A stretch of 64,000 nucleotides of DNA from Dictyobacter vulcani. Lineage in GTDB: Bacteria > Chloroflexota > Ktedonobacteria > Ktedonobacterales > Ktedonobacteraceae. Made by a program: the position numbers and the translations under genes. Of this stretch, positions 61,876-64,000 are shown one piece after another (position 1 is the first letter of the stretch; every line of letters starts with the position of its first letter). The stretch spans positions 62,001 through 126,000 of the forward strand of contig NZ_BKZW01000004.1 in NCBI RefSeq assembly GCF_008974265.1, read 5' to 3'. The notes under the pieces were generated by a model. That model made no database searches, had not been told where the DNA came from, and worked only from the letters and a program-made list of their open reading frames with translations.

Positions 61876-62541
61876 ATGTACAAATGCATAAATACCGCGG
61901 TCTACAATACGTATAACGCGGCCAATGAGCCCACCACCGCGACCAGCACAGGAAGCGCCGATGGGCAGCCGACCGCCGGCAGCACCAGCTATGCCTACGA
62001 TGCTTCTGGCGGGATCGCCGGCAGCGTTGTCCAGTCCGGCGTCCGTAACCCCTGGCAGTATGCCGGTGGCTACTATGACACCACGACTGGCCTGATCAAA
62101 TTCGGCATCCGCTACTACGATGCACAATTCGGCCGCTGGACCCAGCGCACCCCCGTCGGCGGTACCCTGCAGGAGACACTCAAGGCCAACCCGTATGTGT
62201 ATGCTGATAATAATCCTGTCAATGCAACTGATAGGAGTGGAGCTCTCCCTGATCCAGCGGAAATTTTTATAGGCATGGGCGTTGGGGCTGCTGCTGGCGC
62301 ATTTTATGGACTTCTAAGCGGATTATTTCAACAGCATAGTGGATGGGAGCTTGGTCAAGATATAATCTGTGGAGCTATATCTGGTGGTTTGGAAGGTGGT
62401 TTGGCTGCGGCAATTGGTCCATTAATTGATGCGGATGCATTAGCTACTGTAATTGGATCAAGAGTCTTGGCGGATAAAATTATAGGCTTTATCCCTCACA
62501 TAGCAGAAACTATCTCTGGAGGTTTGTGTGGTTTAGTCTGA
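61876..62541 (+). pseudogene. C-terminal fragment of an RHS-repeat protein with variable tip
   Basis: The frame shows the RHS core signature, NPWQYAGGYYDTTTGLIKFG, IRYYDAQFGRWTQ and NPYVYADNNPVNATDRSG, at about residues 60-145. A variable tip follows (PAEIFIGMGVGAAAGAFYGL to ISGGLCGLV), rich in Gly and Ala and partly hydrophobic. The long repeat-rich N-terminal part is missing and no secretion signal is present. In intact RHS proteins such tips are often toxins; this one may be a displaced tip cassette. AT content rises sharply after the core. Confidence 0.7.
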
Positions 62542-62630
62542 TTTTTGAGAATCAACTGATACGCCATTTGGTAGTGATGATGTTCATGCTCTGTTCGATT
62601 TTTATAATAGGTTGAGCAGGGTGTGAGCAT

Positions 62631-62852
62631 ATGAAAGGAGCCATCTTGAGAGAATCTAGAGTAAGTCGTAAAACATCAATTATTATCAGTGTTGTCTGCA
62701 TTATTTTGGGGATACTTTTTCTCATCCTCAGGTTCAGTATTGATCTACAGCATAATCTGCTATTACGTGGTGTTATTAATGGAATATGGATTGGTTTCAT
62801 TGTGATCGGTATTATTATACTTATTACTGCACCATTCAGGCCAAAAGATTAG
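62631..62852 (+). CDS. Two-helix small membrane protein, possible immunity protein
   Basis: A 73-residue protein with a basic N-terminus and two hydrophobic segments (SIIISVVCIILGILFLILRF and IWIGFIVIGIIILITAPF). ATG 62631 has a purine-rich region upstream. It follows the RHS tip by 89 bases on the same strand, the usual place for an immunity gene. Low GC compared with the window suggests transfer together with the tip. No family recognised. Confidence 0.5.
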   Translation: MKGAILRESRVSRKTSIIISVVCIILGILFLILRFSIDLQHNLLLRGVINGIWIGFIVIGIIILITAPFRPKD

Positions 62853-62979
62853 CTTGTAGACATCCTTAAGCTTCTAGGGCCAACTATGTCTAAAGTAGCT
62901 GAAGCCGTTGAAAAAATAAGTGGAAAGATAGAAAAAATCATTATTATTCATCATCATAAGAGGAGTGTGTGCGCTTTAG

Positions 62980-63129
62980 CAGCGGGCTACCAGCAGTGAG
63001 CGTACCCACTACTATCTCTTCGACAACCTCGGCTCTATTGTCGGCCTGATGGACAATGTCGGGAATATGGCGGCCAGCTACTGTTGGCGGATTACCTATG
63101 CCGACAGGAGGTTCAATTACATGAAATGA
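62980..63129 (+). pseudogene. Second RHS-repeat fragment
   Basis: A 49-codon frame bounded by stops reads ATSSERTHYYLFDNLGSIVG and LMDNVGNMAASYCW, the canonical RHS unit that precedes the core in complete proteins. It lies downstream of the tip, so the original gene has been rearranged or several RHS ends were stacked here. The stretch 62853-62979 has no gene. Confidence 0.65.
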
Positions 63130-63146
63130 TCAATAAAAGCGGAAAT

Positions 63147-63294
63147 GTAGGTTCGGCCCTTGCGGCCGATTGGCTCCCCATACGCTATCCTCCTCTTCAC
63201 CATGATCACGCCGCAGTGGGTCTCGCTTCAAGTGATCTCGGTGCGGCAAGGTTCGCGTGAAGGGCACCAATCGGCCGCGAGGGCCGAGCCTACC
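63147..63294. repeat. Palindromic repeat of the GTAGGTTCG family
   Basis: GTAGGTTCGGCCCTTGCGGC at the left and its imperfect complement (CGGCCGCGAGGGCCGAGCCT) at the right enclose about 100 bases. The arrangement resembles the inner arms of the type A element without its ends. Confidence 0.6.
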
Positions 63295-63337
63295 ATTTTC
63301 TCTCTTTTTTGAGTCAACCGCAACTGTAGGTCGAAAC

Positions 63338-64000
63338 CTATGCTTGCGCGGCCAGGAAAGCGGCGTACCAGCGGCCGCTGTCCTTGATGATGCGTTTCTG
63401 GGTGGCGAAGTCCACATAGACTAGCCCGAAGCGCTTGCTGTAACCTTCGGCCCACTCATAGTTGTCCATCAGGGACCAGGCGAAATAGCCTTTGAGAGGG
63501 GGGTCTTTTTTTGCTCGATGGCTCTGCTGATGGCTTCGATATGGCCGCGTAAATAGCGTAAGCGTTGCTCATCCACTACGCGTTCCTCGGCGTCGATACG
63601 GGTCAGGTGATCAGGAAAGGCCGAGCCGTTCTCGGTAATATAGATTGCGGGCACTGCATAGTTCTGCTGCAGCCAGGCGAGTAAATCCTGCAGGCCCTGG
63701 GGATAGACTTCCCATCCCATGGCGGTAATCTCTGCATCGGGACTGGCATTCAGGATCTCGAAGCTGTTCTGCTTCTCTCCTGGCTGCTCGCTTTCTTTCC
63801 AGGTATCCAGGTGCAGTGGATTATAGTAATTGATGCCCAGGAAATCGACCGGGGCGCTGATCAGTTCCATGTCTCCGGGCTGGATGTCGGGTGCCTGACA
63901 ATTGAGATGCTTGAACAGGTTGGGGGGATAGTGGCCTTTAAAAACAGGATCCAGGAACCAGCGATTGCGGAAATCCAGTTCTTGCTCGACGCGCTCTAAA
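63338..64000 (-). CDS. GH1 beta-glucosidase, C-terminal part, frameshifted, 5' end outside window
   Basis: A family 1 glycoside hydrolase. Visible are VDFLGINYYNPLHL, the nucleophile region YITENGSAFPD (Glu of TENG) and VVDEQRLRYLRGHIEAISRA; then, in the next frame, LKGYFAWSLMDNYEWAEGYS, RFGLVYVDFATQKRIIKDSG and RWYAAFLAAQA, ending at 63338. A missing base in the T7 run at 63506-63512 (plus strand) causes the shift. The coding frame continues beyond the window end (FRNRWFLDPVFKGHYPPNL). It hydrolyses beta-glucosides; aglycone specificity is unknown. Confidence 0.85.

Overview
The window looks like part of a large, repeat-rich bacterial chromosome of moderate GC content. Single-copy metabolic genes alternate with palindromic repeats and small non-coding mobile elements. 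My best inference for the source is Chloroflexota, class Ktedonobacteria. That rests on gene style (PadR plus prefix-domain permease, soil-type catabolism, RHS fragments, many miniature elements), not on a marker gene, so the taxon is tentative. No rRNA, tRNA, CRISPR array or replication origin was seen.

Layout. 1-17 kb: end of a tyrosine/homogentisate catabolic operon (FAH-family hydrolase, HmgA), a metallophosphoesterase, an SDR, an acyl-CoA synthetase, an ornithine-cyclodeaminase-family gene, a BNR-repeat lipoprotein, a lone receiver-domain protein, a membrane serine hydrolase, PadR with its permease, and a double-GNAT acetyltransferase. 17-31.5 kb: an azol(in)e-forming RiPP (LAP/TOMM) locus on the minus strand. 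It has two Cys-rich precursor peptides, two copies of an E1/ThiF-like maturation protein, two copies of a YcaO cyclodehydratase, one nearly complete SagB-type dehydrogenase and one SagB remnant broken by a mobile element. An amino-acid permease sits inside it on the other strand. 31.5-47 kb: nitronate monooxygenase, NDP-forming acyl-CoA synthetase with PAC2 protein, RluA, a membrane MutS-like ATPase, orotate phosphoribosyltransferase, ABC-F, a caspase-TPR-membrane fusion, CoaE and an alpha/beta hydrolase. 47-53.5 kb: a complete branched-chain amino-acid ABC transporter operon (substrate-binding protein, LivH, LivM, LivG, LivF) behind a consensus promoter. 53.5-64 kb: small genes, a beta-propeller lipoprotein, a KdpD/KdpE-like two-component pair with an APC transporter, RHS remnants with a possible small immunity protein, and the 3' part of a GH1 beta-glucosidase.

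The most interesting system is the LAP locus. Leader peptides are conserved between the two precursors, whose cores are runs of Cys-Gly-(Gly/His), with His-rich inserts in one. Both precursor genes share a two-hairpin 5' leader and a downstream hairpin. The gene set matches the Bacillus heterocycloanthracin type (Cys-Xaa-Xaa repeat bacteriocins), but no exporter or protease is visible.

Two window-wide patterns matter when reading the annotation. First, eleven apparent one-base deletions, mostly in short homopolymers, split ten otherwise well-conserved genes. I give these as single frameshifted genes, because sequencing undercalls explain them as well as decay does. Second, a family of miniature elements ending in CCAATAC/CTAATAC-type inverted repeats recurs at least seven times. 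Several copies have about 9-11 bp target duplications, and at least two sit inside palindromic hairpins.
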